Shown here one piece after another: positions 6,940-15,022 of a DNA stretch of 64,000 nucleotides. Location of the stretch: NCBI RefSeq assembly GCF_963665355.1, contig NZ_OY762229.1, positions 2,232,001 to 2,296,000 of the forward strand. The letters run 5' to 3'. Made by a program: the position numbers and the translations under genes. The notes beneath the pieces were generated by a model. That model searched no databases and was not told the DNA's origin. It saw only the letters and a program-made list of their open reading frames with translations. The first letter of the stretch is position 1. Each line of letters begins with the position of its first letter. Source of the stretch: an uncultured Desulfobacter sp. Its GTDB lineage: Bacteria > Desulfobacterota > Desulfobacteria > Desulfobacterales > Desulfobacteraceae.

Positions 6940-9906
6940 TCAATCCAATATTTTTCTCAATTTTATAGAAAGGTCCTGTTTTGAAAAAGGTTTGTTTATG
7001 AAATCCAGACCATCATCCAATATCCCCCTATGGGCGATCACGTTTGCCGGATAGCCGGACATATACAGACACTTCATATTAGGAAAGGACAATAGGATCT
7101 CTTCTGCAAGCTCACGTCCATTCATTGATGGCATGACCACATCGGTTATCATCAAGTCGATTTTAATGCCAGAGACATTGCTGATTTTGATAGCCTCATC
7201 AGGAGTGTTTGCCGCCAACACGGTATAACCCAGCCTTTCAAGTATCTGTCTTGTCATCTTCAGAATAGCATCTTCGTCTTCCACCAGGAGAATGGTTTCA
7301 TGGCCTTTTGGTGAATCTTTCTGAACTTCATTTTCTGTTTTTTGTTCGGAATTTTCAAAGTATCTCGGCAGATAGATCTTGAAAGTGGTTCCTTGGTCGA
7401 TTTCACTGTAAACGTTTATGAATCCGCTATTCTGTTTCACAATGCCGTATACGGTCGCCAGACCAAGTCCGGTTCCTTCTCCGTTCTTTTTTGTTGTAAA
7501 AAAGGGCTCAAAAAGATGTGTTTTCGTTTCCCGATCCATTCCACAGCCGTTATCACTGACACCGATTACAATATAATTTCCAGATATGAAACCAGTGTGC
7601 TTTTCACAGTAGGTCTCATCAAAGCTAATATTGCCGGTTTCAATGGTGACTTTGCCTACGCCTTTTATGGCATCCCTTGCATTGACACAGAGATTGGCCA
7701 ATATTTGATCGATTTGGGAAGGATCTATTTTAATGGACCATAAATCCGTTTGAGGGCGCCACAACAGGTCAATATCTTCTCCTATCAGGCGTTTTAACAT
7801 TTTAAGCATGCCCTCGATTACATGGTTGGGATTAAGAATTTTGGGAGAAATCGTCTGTTTCCGGGCAAACGCCAGCAGCTGGCGGGTAAGGTCTGCTGAG
7901 CGCTGTGCTGCATTTCGAATTTCCTTCAGGTTTGAAGAACATGGATGCCCAGGTTCGATATCTTCCATCATTATTTCCGAATTGCCCAGAATGATACTGA
8001 GCATATTATTGAAATCATGGGCAATACCACCAGCCAATGTCCCAATGGATTCCATTTTTTGAGCTTGAATAAGCTCTTTTTCAAGTTTTTCTTTTTGTTT
8101 CAATGATTCTATTTGCTCTGTGATATCCTGAATCACACCGACAACTTTTAACGGCGCACCCGATTCGTCTCTGAGAACTTCTGCCATGGATCGAATCGTT
8201 CTGGCTTTAAGCCCTGAGGCAGGATGGATATCAAATTCAAGGTTATAAGGAACGTCCTTTTCGATCAAATCGATCAGCGCCTGATGCACACGTTCCCTTT
8301 CCGGAATACAGTTTTCAATTTCATCGGTGGTGAATCGGTCACTCTCTGAATCAAACCCATAAATTTGTTTGGCCATTTCAGAACCCCAGAAGGTCCCGTT
8401 CACAAGATCATATTCCCAGTTTCCTACCTTCCCCATACGTTGGGCTCTTACATAGCGTTGTTCATTCTCCTTCAGCTTCTCTTCTGCATTCTTCAGGTCT
8501 GTAATGTCAGTATGAGTGCCACTCATTCTTAAGGGGTTTCCATTTGAGTCACGTTGGACAATCTTGGCCTGATCCAAGATCCATTTATATTGGCCATTCT
8601 TGGTTCTCATCCGGTACTCAATTCGATGTACTGATGTTCGTCCTTCCAAATGATCCTGGATGGATTGCCAGGCCAAATCTTTATCGTCCGGATGATGAAG
8701 GTCGGTCCATTGCTTTGTACTAAATTCAATCTCTTCAAGAGTGTATCCCAGCATTTCAGCCCATATGTCATTTCGAGTGACTTTTCCTGTGAGGATATCC
8801 CAATCCCAAAATCCAAGCTGGCTTCCATTTAGCACAAAAGACAGGCGCTTTTCGCTTTCCAGCAGAGCATCTTCAGCCCGTTTTCGTTGGCTGATGTCTT
8901 GAGCCGCACCCCAAAGACCTATGATTTTCCCTGCCGAATCCTTTTCTGTCTCTCCTCTCATCCACATCCATCCATTGCTCCCATCACCCCACACGGTTTC
9001 AAGCTCAAGTTCATATGGTATTCCAGTTTCAATGGTTTTGGACAGAGCTGTTGAAAGTTGTTTCCAGCTTTCGGGAGTGAATAGCTTCATGTATTCGGAG
9101 TATGGGGGTGGCGTCAGAGCCAGATCAAAACCATACATGCGATACAACTCTTCCGTCCACCTGACCTTATTGGTATCTAAATCCAACCGCCAACTGCCCA
9201 GGTGGGCAATCCTCTGGGAGGCCTTCAAGTCCTTCTCATTCTCCTGAAAAGCCGACTCGGCCTCTTTGCGCTCCTGAATCTCACGTTCAAGTTCACCTCG
9301 GATTTTATCATAATAGAGCAGTAAAATGCCGATGGCGGCGGTGAGAAAGAGCACCGCGGCGATCAGAAAGCCCCAGGGAGCGAACCATCCCACAGGTCTC
9401 AGGAATGTGTAGTCAGCCCGATGAATACCCCAAAGTATCAGTGCATAGCCGGATACAATTCTTCCGGGGCTGCGAATTTGAGTTTGGTGTAAAATGATGA
9501 TTCCGGACCAGCAAAAAAGCAAACCAGTAAAAAAGGCGATCGGCAGATCAGCCGCCAAAAAAGGCAGATGTACTATCTGTGCAAACACCACCCAGCCAAT
9601 AGAAATTACTGCCCCATACCACCACCATGTATCAGCGGGTTTATTCGCAAAGGCTTTGGCACCGGCAATACAAAGGAAGGTACCTGTCAGGGTGGCTACT
9701 TCTTGAAGCACAACCATCCAGGGAGGCAGAAAGTGTAACACCACCGAAGTCTGGATCACAAAACGCAGGGAGTAAATTCCCCAGGCCGCGCTCCAGAACT
9801 GCAGAATTCTGTCCTTATTATTTAAGTAAAGATACAGGTACAAAACGGCCACTATTAGGGACATGGTGGTCACGGCTATCAGACCTGGAATCAGGAAGGA
9901 GTCCAT
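6940..9906 (-). CDS. membrane-bound multi-PAS hybrid histidine kinase
   Basis: 988 aa. Residues 1-205 form six or seven hydrophobic helices (integral sensor region). Then come a short coiled coil and three PAS/PAC units at roughly 230-340, 355-470 and 485-600. The HisKA segment LAGGIAHDFNNMLSII has the phospho-acceptor at His630. The HATPase domain contains NARDAI, GVSDNGCGM and GTGLGLATV, and the C-terminal receiver has the acceptor Asp922 in MITDVVMPSMNG and the Lys of FINKPF. The start ATG has GGAG six bases upstream. AHDFNN-type kinases with a fused receiver are common in this phylum; no output partner is adjacent. Confidence 0.92.
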   Translation of the reverse strand: MDSFLIPGLIAVTTMSLIVAVLYLYLYLNNKDRILQFWSAAWGIYSLRFVIQTSVVLHFLPPWMVVLQEVATLTGTFLCIAGAKAFANKPADTWWWYGAVISIGWVVFAQIVHLPFLAADLPIAFFTGLLFCWSGIIILHQTQIRSPGRIVSGYALILWGIHRADYTFLRPVGWFAPWGFLIAAVLFLTAAIGILLLYYDKIRGELEREIQERKEAESAFQENEKDLKASQRIAHLGSWRLDLDTNKVRWTEELYRMYGFDLALTPPPYSEYMKLFTPESWKQLSTALSKTIETGIPYELELETVWGDGSNGWMWMRGETEKDSAGKIIGLWGAAQDISQRKRAEDALLESEKRLSFVLNGSQLGFWDWDILTGKVTRNDIWAEMLGYTLEEIEFSTKQWTDLHHPDDKDLAWQSIQDHLEGRTSVHRIEYRMRTKNGQYKWILDQAKIVQRDSNGNPLRMSGTHTDITDLKNAEEKLKENEQRYVRAQRMGKVGNWEYDLVNGTFWGSEMAKQIYGFDSESDRFTTDEIENCIPERERVHQALIDLIEKDVPYNLEFDIHPASGLKARTIRSMAEVLRDESGAPLKVVGVIQDITEQIESLKQKEKLEKELIQAQKMESIGTLAGGIAHDFNNMLSIILGNSEIMMEDIEPGHPCSSNLKEIRNAAQRSADLTRQLLAFARKQTISPKILNPNHVIEGMLKMLKRLIGEDIDLLWRPQTDLWSIKIDPSQIDQILANLCVNARDAIKGVGKVTIETGNISFDETYCEKHTGFISGNYIVIGVSDNGCGMDRETKTHLFEPFFTTKKNGEGTGLGLATVYGIVKQNSGFINVYSEIDQGTTFKIYLPRYFENSEQKTENEVQKDSPKGHETILLVEDEDAILKMTRQILERLGYTVLAANTPDEAIKISNVSGIKIDLMITDVVMPSMNGRELAEEILLSFPNMKCLYMSGYPANVIAHRGILDDGLDFINKPFSKQDLSIKLRKILD

Positions 9907-9993
9907 ATTTTCTCCAAATTATTTTTCGAGTGGCAAATTTGGTTTTACCAGTGCCAAGATTATTATCTTACGGGCGCATTCCCATTTTCCCGG

Positions 9994-10363
9994 TCATGCC
10001 ATCGGTACTGGATTGTGCGTGGTTGCCATCAGTTTCAGGCAGTTCCAACGCCCTGCTTTATAATATGATCGTAGCATAATCATTTTTTCTGCATTCTCCC
10101 GATACCAAAAAGTGCATGGGCCTTTAAGACGTAAATTCACAACTCTTACGAATTGAACTTTCAATAGCACCGCTGCCAATCGGTAAATTCAACGATTTTA
10201 CAGTTGAGAAATCAAGCCGCCCTTCATTGCGTACAAAATAATCACGTTCTGTCTTTATAACCTTGCTGTTCCTGCCTCGACTCAGATAAGCAAACGCTAT
10301 CATGCTTTTTGCACTAAAAGACAGACTTTTTTTTAACCGGGAAAATTGGAATGCCCCAGGCAA
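9994..10363 (-). pseudogene. C-terminal transposase remnant, frameshifted (ISKra4-like)
   Basis: Two overlapping minus-strand frames join into one transposase tail: LPIGSGAIESSIR in the upstream frame continues as RVVNLRLKGP...ENAEKM...YYKAGRWNCLKLMA in the next. Deleting one A near 10145-10148 restores continuity. IGSGAIES-x-IR-RVVNLRLKG and the KAGRW tail are typical of the C-terminus of ISKra4-like DDE transposases; the family name is tentative. The N-terminal part and inverted repeats were not found. Confidence 0.6.
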
Positions 10364-10520
10364 GAGTTTAATATATTAAATTTAATCTTGCTTTTTACCC
10401 GACTTAAGTTGGCTGATTCCTCAAAAATAAAGGGGCCACGGTTGATATTTATTTAGGTTACTGATACGTAATAAGCGGAACTTATCTTTAATTTCTCAAA
10501 ATCAAAATCCAGGAGGTAAC

Positions 10521-10985
10521 ATGATGAATAAACGTATTATCTTGATTCTTATTGGTGTACTCATCCTTGCTTGTATTGGAAGTTATTTTGTCTCAAAAAT
10601 TTTAGTTTCAGAAAGAAATCCACCTCAACGATATTCTGGAATAATAATAGGAAATGAGGCGGATAAGATTTTAAATAGAGTTTGCTTTAACTGTCACAGC
10701 AACGAAACACGTTGGCCTTGGTACACTTCTTTGCCAATGATAAATATTTTGATCTCAAGCGATGTTGGAGATGCAAGAGATCGTTTGAATTTTTCTAATT
10801 GGGATTCTATCCCTAAAGACAAACGAGATCTCTATATAAACATGGTATTTGATAAAATAGAACATAATGAAATGCCACCTATGATTTATAAACTTGGTCA
10901 CCCAGAAGCCAAAATAAATCAAGAAGACTTAAAAATATTGAAAACGACAGCAAGCTCCCTTGGAATTTCTTTTACACCCAATTAA
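10521..10985 (+). CDS. membrane-anchored haem-binding (Haem_bd-type) protein
   Basis: 154 aa with one N-terminal hydrophobic helix (about 5-27) that anchors the rest outside the cytoplasm. CFNCHSNETRWPWYTSLP contains a CxxCH haem-attachment motif in the context typical of Haem_bd (cytochrome-like DUF) proteins, and MPPMIY could supply a distal Met ligand. The start follows an excellent AGGAGGT; either ATG 10521 or 10524 is possible. It probably binds one c-type haem in the periplasm. AT-rich and without operon neighbours. Confidence 0.8.
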   Translation: MMNKRIILILIGVLILACIGSYFVSKILVSERNPPQRYSGIIIGNEADKILNRVCFNCHSNETRWPWYTSLPMINILISSDVGDARDRLNFSNWDSIPKDKRDLYINMVFDKIEHNEMPPMIYKLGHPEAKINQEDLKILKTTASSLGISFTPN

Positions 10986-10994
10986 GCCATACTT

Positions 10995-11063
10995 AGGCCG
11001 TTCCATGCTAATCAGCCGACGTAAAAAATAACACCGCGGCTGATTAGCAGCGTTAACGAGCCT
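10995..11063. repeat. long imperfect palindrome after the haem-binding gene
   Basis: GCTAATCAGCC at 11007-11017 is repeated inverted, without mismatch, at 11038-11048 around a 20-base loop. The symmetry continues outward: AGGC-CGTT at 10995-11002 faces AACG-A-GCCT at 11055-11063. It lies 10 bases after the gene stop, so it may end transcription, but no T run follows. The nested symmetry also recalls folded recombination sites. Confidence 0.5.
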
Positions 11064-11467
11064 ATTCTACTTATTAATTCCCTATTTTCTAACGTCTTTC
11101 AGAATCAATTTAATAGAACAAAAAATTGACAAAGCACTTATACTCATTTTTTCAAAATGAAGCCAAACACCAGATATTGGGGTTTAGGAAATTTGGTCAA
11201 TAGCGACAGGTCATAGAATATCTGTCGCTCAATTACATTGTGAATTTTCGCTAAGTTAGTTGACGGAATTAACCGTTTTCCCCTTAAATTAAAATAACAA
11301 ATGTAAAGTCAAAGACTCGAAATCATTTGACACAAATTCATTAAAAATAATTAACAATTTGTGCGATACACCGTGAGGAACTGTATATGCGCTAACTGAC
11401 GCTCGGAGCCGTTTCTCTATATTTAAGTCGTATTGCAAGTAAAACCAAGATGTTCGCCATGTTTTGA
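11064..11467. other. intergenic stretch with a hairpin, no supported gene
   Basis: AGCGACAG at 11202-11209 pairs with CTGTCGCT at 11222-11229. On the minus strand near 11400-11480 one frame reads ERIDQNMANILVLLAIRLKY, which resembles a transposase C-terminal tail but is too short to name. Nothing else is supported. Confidence 0.35.
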
Positions 11468-11929
11468 TCAATTCGTTCAAAGCTAATAGCTTTTGAATTT
11501 ACCTTGATTCTCGTCATCGTAAGACCTGTGATCATTGCCGTCAGCCTGTTGATCGATAATTCGGTTCATGACACCCACCTGGACAACGTGGCCCAAAAGG
11601 TCAATATCATTGAGCAGATGCTCGGGGTGTTTTACGATGACCTGGACCGGAACATTGTCACTACTTTCAATCCAAAAAGTTTGATCTTCATTGCTGCATT
11701 CCTGCCTCAGTTCATCAATTCCGCTAATTCACTTGGATTACAGTTTTTGATAATTGTTCCAACCTTTTTATTCATCACCTTTACAGTAACCACCGTGTGG
11801 GCATTGATTACCGGAAATATCAGAGATTTTCTACATGAATCGTGGGCATTAAAACCCATCTTAAGAACAGCCGGTGGGATGATGACAGTTGCAGGATTTG
11901 GGCTATCCATGGCACGACGTGTCAATTAA
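11468..11929 (+). pseudogene. chimeric remnant: sensor-like N-terminus joined to LysE/RhtB C-terminus
   Basis: The open frame begins after a stop at 11465. Its first part (SIRSKLIAFEFTLILVIV then SLLIDNSVHD) looks like the start of a membrane sensor. From about residue 65 it changes to FNPKSLIFIAAFLPQFI, with three further hydrophobic stretches and LRTAGGMMTVAGFGLS, the C-terminal half of LysE/RhtB amino-acid exporters. The N-terminal half of a normal LysE (two to three helices and a GxxxG region) is absent. TTG 11504 is the first plausible start, with no good ribosome binding site. Confidence 0.55.
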
Positions 11930-12055
11930 CGAACGAAAAGCCCAAACAAAAACAAAGGGGCGTACTGATGGTCTTTTCCCGGAGTCATCATTACCAGAAC
12001 TATTGAACCCTTTGAAAATCAGTTGAAATTCCGAGGGCTCATATCTGTCGCTTTG

Positions 12056-13204
12056 CTATTCCTCAGAAATATCATTATCCGGATAATATTTTTCCATACA
12101 GTCGTCGCATATCCCGTGACTGAACTCTGCTTCAGAATGATCATGGATATAGGATTCAAGCTGGGTCCAATACCCTTTATCATCACGAATTTTTTTGCAA
12201 TACGAACAGATGGGCAAAAGACCACTTAATGTCTTAACCTCTTCCAGTGCTCTTTTAAGCGAAGTGATATCTTCTAATATTATAATGATTCCATCAAATT
12301 TGCCGCTTATATCTAAAATTTTAGAGAACTTTATGCTGTAGATAAATGATTGTTGATTTAAGGCAATTTGTTTTTCGAAAATCAATGAATCAAGATTGTT
12401 GTCTACATAATTATTAATTTCATGTTCAAGCCACGGCAAAAGTTCAGACAGGGCTGCTCCACCAAAACATGAAGGATCTATAGGCTTATCTTCATCCAGG
12501 TATTGCTCTATTTCCAACTGGCGATCTCTACTTAGACAGTAATATTGAGACCCTGGTGAAATATTTGTTTTAAATAATTCAGCAGCCAAAAGGTTCATGT
12601 TATCAATCTTTTTCGCACGATTCAGAATTATCACTGGATTTGGAATACTTTCAAATATGGTCAGATATTTATTCTTTTCATTCGTCATCATTCGATTATT
12701 GATTTGAAGTTCCAAGATGGTATTGTCACCTTTCGAACCTGACCACTCAACACAAAAGCCAATCTCAATGCGATCAAATATCCTGTTTACAGATAATTCA
12801 TAATCCCTAAAGACGGTCCGATCCGTTATTTTATTGTGGATTAAATCAATATAGGACTGTCGATAATACTTCATTAACCCAAGAAACATGCTTAGACTAA
12901 CTCCTCTTTCTCTATGTTTTTGTGCTTCAACAATGCCAAACATAGCGATTGGGTCATCATTCATATCTTCTTCTGGAGTTAATTCTGGAGCAGTCGTATG
13001 TGCTTTAATCCCTTGTAGAATGGAACCAGTTAAACCGGATATCGATAGTCGCCAAGCTTCCTTTAAAGTTGACGTGTAAGCTGAATACCCCTGCATTAAT
13101 GCATACTCAAGTATTCTGCTCATCAACCATTCTTCATTGTCTATGAAGATTGACTTTAATAGTTTATATTTTGATTTTTCATTTTCATGTTGTGTTTTTT
13201 TCAT
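12056..13204 (-). CDS. PAS-domain sensor protein with C-terminal Cys-rich CKKIRDDKGYW module
   Basis: 382 aa, cytoplasmic, no membrane helix. Residues 1-165 are helical (RGVSLSMFLGLMKYYRQSY), like the N-terminal sensor helices of some RsbR-type proteins. A PAS domain follows at about 175-310 (IFESIPNPVIILN ... GIIIILEDIT), then a short coiled coil. The end is a module with LLPICSYCKKIRDDKGYW, HSEAEFSHGICDDC, holding two CxxC pairs that could bind zinc. There is no kinase, GGDEF or receiver domain, so the Cys module may be the output. The start ATG and its AAAGGG lie at the edge of an inserted repeat element (13205-13363). Confidence 0.8.
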   Translation of the reverse strand: MKKTQHENEKSKYKLLKSIFIDNEEWLMSRILEYALMQGYSAYTSTLKEAWRLSISGLTGSILQGIKAHTTAPELTPEEDMNDDPIAMFGIVEAQKHRERGVSLSMFLGLMKYYRQSYIDLIHNKITDRTVFRDYELSVNRIFDRIEIGFCVEWSGSKGDNTILELQINNRMMTNEKNKYLTIFESIPNPVIILNRAKKIDNMNLLAAELFKTNISPGSQYYCLSRDRQLEIEQYLDEDKPIDPSCFGGAALSELLPWLEHEINNYVDNNLDSLIFEKQIALNQQSFIYSIKFSKILDISGKFDGIIIILEDITSLKRALEEVKTLSGLLPICSYCKKIRDDKGYWTQLESYIHDHSEAEFSHGICDDCMEKYYPDNDISEE

Positions 13205-13363
13205 GGCTATGTTCCCTTTAAATGTTGAAAAACAATTAACAGTAGATGATTAAAGGCTTTTCCCATTTAGAGCTTCAATGCCTATCAAAGCTGATTTTAG
13301 GCCTCACTACAGCGATTTTGTCTTCGTCTGGCATTTGATTTCAACAATTAAAGGGAACATAGC
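13205..13363. mobile_element. 159-bp MITE-like element B
   Basis: The ends are inverted repeats: 13206-13227 (starting GCTATGTTCCCTTTAAA) and 13342-13363 match in reverse complement at 21 of 22 positions. The element is flanked by the direct repeat TTTTTTCAT at 13196-13204 and 13364-13372, a 9-bp target duplication. It has no coding capacity, so it would have to be mobilised in trans. Read on the minus strand, the duplicated target is ATGAAAAAA, the first three codons of the neighbouring sensor gene, and the element end contributes AAAGGG eleven bases before that ATG. Confidence 0.75.
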
Positions 13364-13537
13364 TTTTTTCATACTTCTTCATTTTACACAAACCAACGCT
13401 GAAAAACAATAATCCATCAAAAACTCAGCTAATAAGAACCCTCCAATATTTATGTAGCGAGTTTTTTTGGTAGCGAGTTCTACCCCGCCCGATCCAGCCG
13501 GACCCCGCCATATCGTCCTGATCATCGTCCATCCGAT

Positions 13538-13570
13538 CATAGACCTAATGAGGTATCAATCAGGTCTATG
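13538..13570. repeat. 9-bp inverted repeat ending on a start codon
   Basis: CATAGACCT at 13538-13546 and AGGTCTATG at 13562-13570 are perfect inverted repeats with a 15-base loop. The right arm contains the AGG and the ATG of the zinc-ribbon fragment, so a hairpin would bury its translation start; alternatively it is an operator or an element terminus. Confidence 0.4.
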
Positions 13571-13732
13571 AAAAAGCAAATTCGCCAGCGCAGGTGTAAA
13601 AACTGCCAAAATTTATTCATGCCCGATTCCCGCCATGGGCACTGGGCTCGTATCATTCTGCGTAGCAGAAAATCCACAAGATATCGTGGGTTTTCAATTT
13701 TAAAAAGCACAACTTATGGTGTTCTGGAATAG
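13568..13732 (+). pseudogene. zinc-ribbon N-terminal fragment cut by element A
   Basis: The frame reads MKKQIRQRRCKNCQNLFMPD and then SRH before it enters the repeat element at 13635 and stops at TAG 13730-13732. RRCKNCQ-x-LF-x-PDxR is the start of a zinc-ribbon type often found on small proteins beside insertion sequences; the second Cys pair is missing. The remaining 30 or so codons are derived from the element and carry no motif. Confidence 0.5.
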
Positions 13733-13748
13733 TACGAGCCCAGTACCC
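13635..13748. mobile_element. MITE-like element A, copy 1
   Basis: 114 bases (AT plus a 112-bp core, 13637-13748) identical in every base to 50493-50606. The core begins GGGCACTGGGCTCGTATCAT and ends with its near-inverse, so 22 terminal positions pair with two mismatches and one G-T. Three small internal inverted repeats are present: TTCTGC/GCAGAA, AAAATCCAC/GTGGGTTTT (one mismatch) and AGCAC/GTGTT. It has no reading frame of its own. Left and right flanks belong to different genes and show no target duplication, unlike copy 2. Confidence 0.85.
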
Positions 13749-14605
13749 TCGTCGATGACTTCATCAATTTTCTTTCCGGAGACATCTACGAAGGATTTTT
13801 GGATCAACTTCTCTCCGGCAGGATTGATTGAGACGAACCTGTTCTTTTTATCCAGGACCATGATTGCATCATCAAATCCGTCAAAAATTTCTGCTTTTGC
13901 AATTGGCATAATATCCAGGAAGTTGTACCGGCAAAATCCCCAGGCAAATGAAAGTGCAACAAAAGAGAAAGCGATCGGACTCAGGTCCATATTTCGGACA
14001 GGAGAATGCCCGGTAATGTATATGCCGTTGGCCACCCATACTATAAAAAGAGATGTTAGTATTACCCCTGCCTGTCCACGCTTAAAGCCGCTTGAGGTTA
14101 GGAATTGATGCAATAATAAGAAGAATGCAACGGCAAGCAAAAGGTAATGATAACCAACACTAACCCAGAATAAAGGACCATGATGTAGCCCCAGCATGGG
14201 GAATGGTCCTGATTCAATGGTATAGAAATCAGCATAAAAAAGATGATGATAGGAATTTGTCCATACAGCTATAAGGGTAAATAGCGGCACAATATACAGT
14301 AATCTTGCCCTGTACGGTTTCAGCCATGACTCAAAGCCAAAAATAATACAAGAGAGAATCAGAAAGGTAGGAGCAGTCAATACAATTCCGAGATATTGAA
14401 AACAGGTAATCAAAAAATTTATTTCTATATCAAAACCAAGGTAGAGCAAACCTTCTGTAAAAGACCAGTACCCTGCTGCAAAACAGAACAGAATAAAGGC
14501 TCGCCGGCCTCTTGCTCCGTGATGTGGCCATGCCATAGCAGCAACCCCCGCCATCAGAGCAACTGAAATCATAAAGGGGGCGATGTATACAAGATTAGTT
14601 TTCAT
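13700..14605 (-). pseudogene. truncated 7TM histidine-kinase sensor gene ending in element A
   Basis: 301 aa. Seven hydrophobic segments over residues 1-230 (with GLHHGPLFWVSVGYHYLLL in the middle) match the histidine-kinase N-terminal 7TM domain. A PAS domain begins at about 240 (IFDGFDDAIMVLDKKNRFVS) but breaks off after KKIDEVIDE. The last 15 residues and the stop codon come from the repeat element. No HisKA or ATPase domain follows, so the product could at most be a membrane sensor fragment. It lies 18 bases after a truncated ihfA-like frame. Confidence 0.75.
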
Positions 14606-14623
14606 AAACTATCCGACTTTTCC

Positions 14624-14758
14624 TCATTCATCATCTCCATCAGCCAACGTGGATTTTATAATTTCAAGGAGTTCTTCTGTGGTGTCCTCTGCCCAAGCCC
14701 GTTTTAGGTCAAGTCGTTTTGCTGTTTTTTCGATGATAGAGGCTTTAGTTAGAGGCAC
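14624..14758 (-). pseudogene. truncated IHF/HU-type gene
   Basis: From GTG 14758 (GGAG upstream) the frame reads VPLTKASIIEKTAKRLDLKR, then EELLEIIKSTLADGDDE and stops. This matches the first 40 or so residues of IHF alpha. The stop falls where ISGFGKF should begin, so the DNA-binding beta arms are absent. The copy is diverged from the ihfA at 2804 in its first helix, so it is a separate paralogue or transferred copy rather than a recent duplicate. Confidence 0.65.
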
Positions 14759-15022
14759 GGTATTGCTCCTAATAAGAATGGTAACGGTTTTGTTATCGCG
14801 TATCAATCAATACGGGGATAGAATCCTAACGATTTGGGGACTACAATGTCAAGTCGAAGGCTGTAAATTCACTGGTCTCTTTCGGATGGTATTGGTATTC
14901 CTTAAAGCACAAGATCAAAAAATTAACAAGCATAGGAATTGGAGGATCAACAATACCATAAGTCCTTAGTTAACATGGCAACCTTAATTATAATAGGCTC
15001 ATGTTTTTTTATTTTTGCTTGA

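Noticed and set aside
11289-11480. 63-codon minus-strand frame
   Set aside because: Another frame of the same DNA resembles a transposase tail; this one has no motif.
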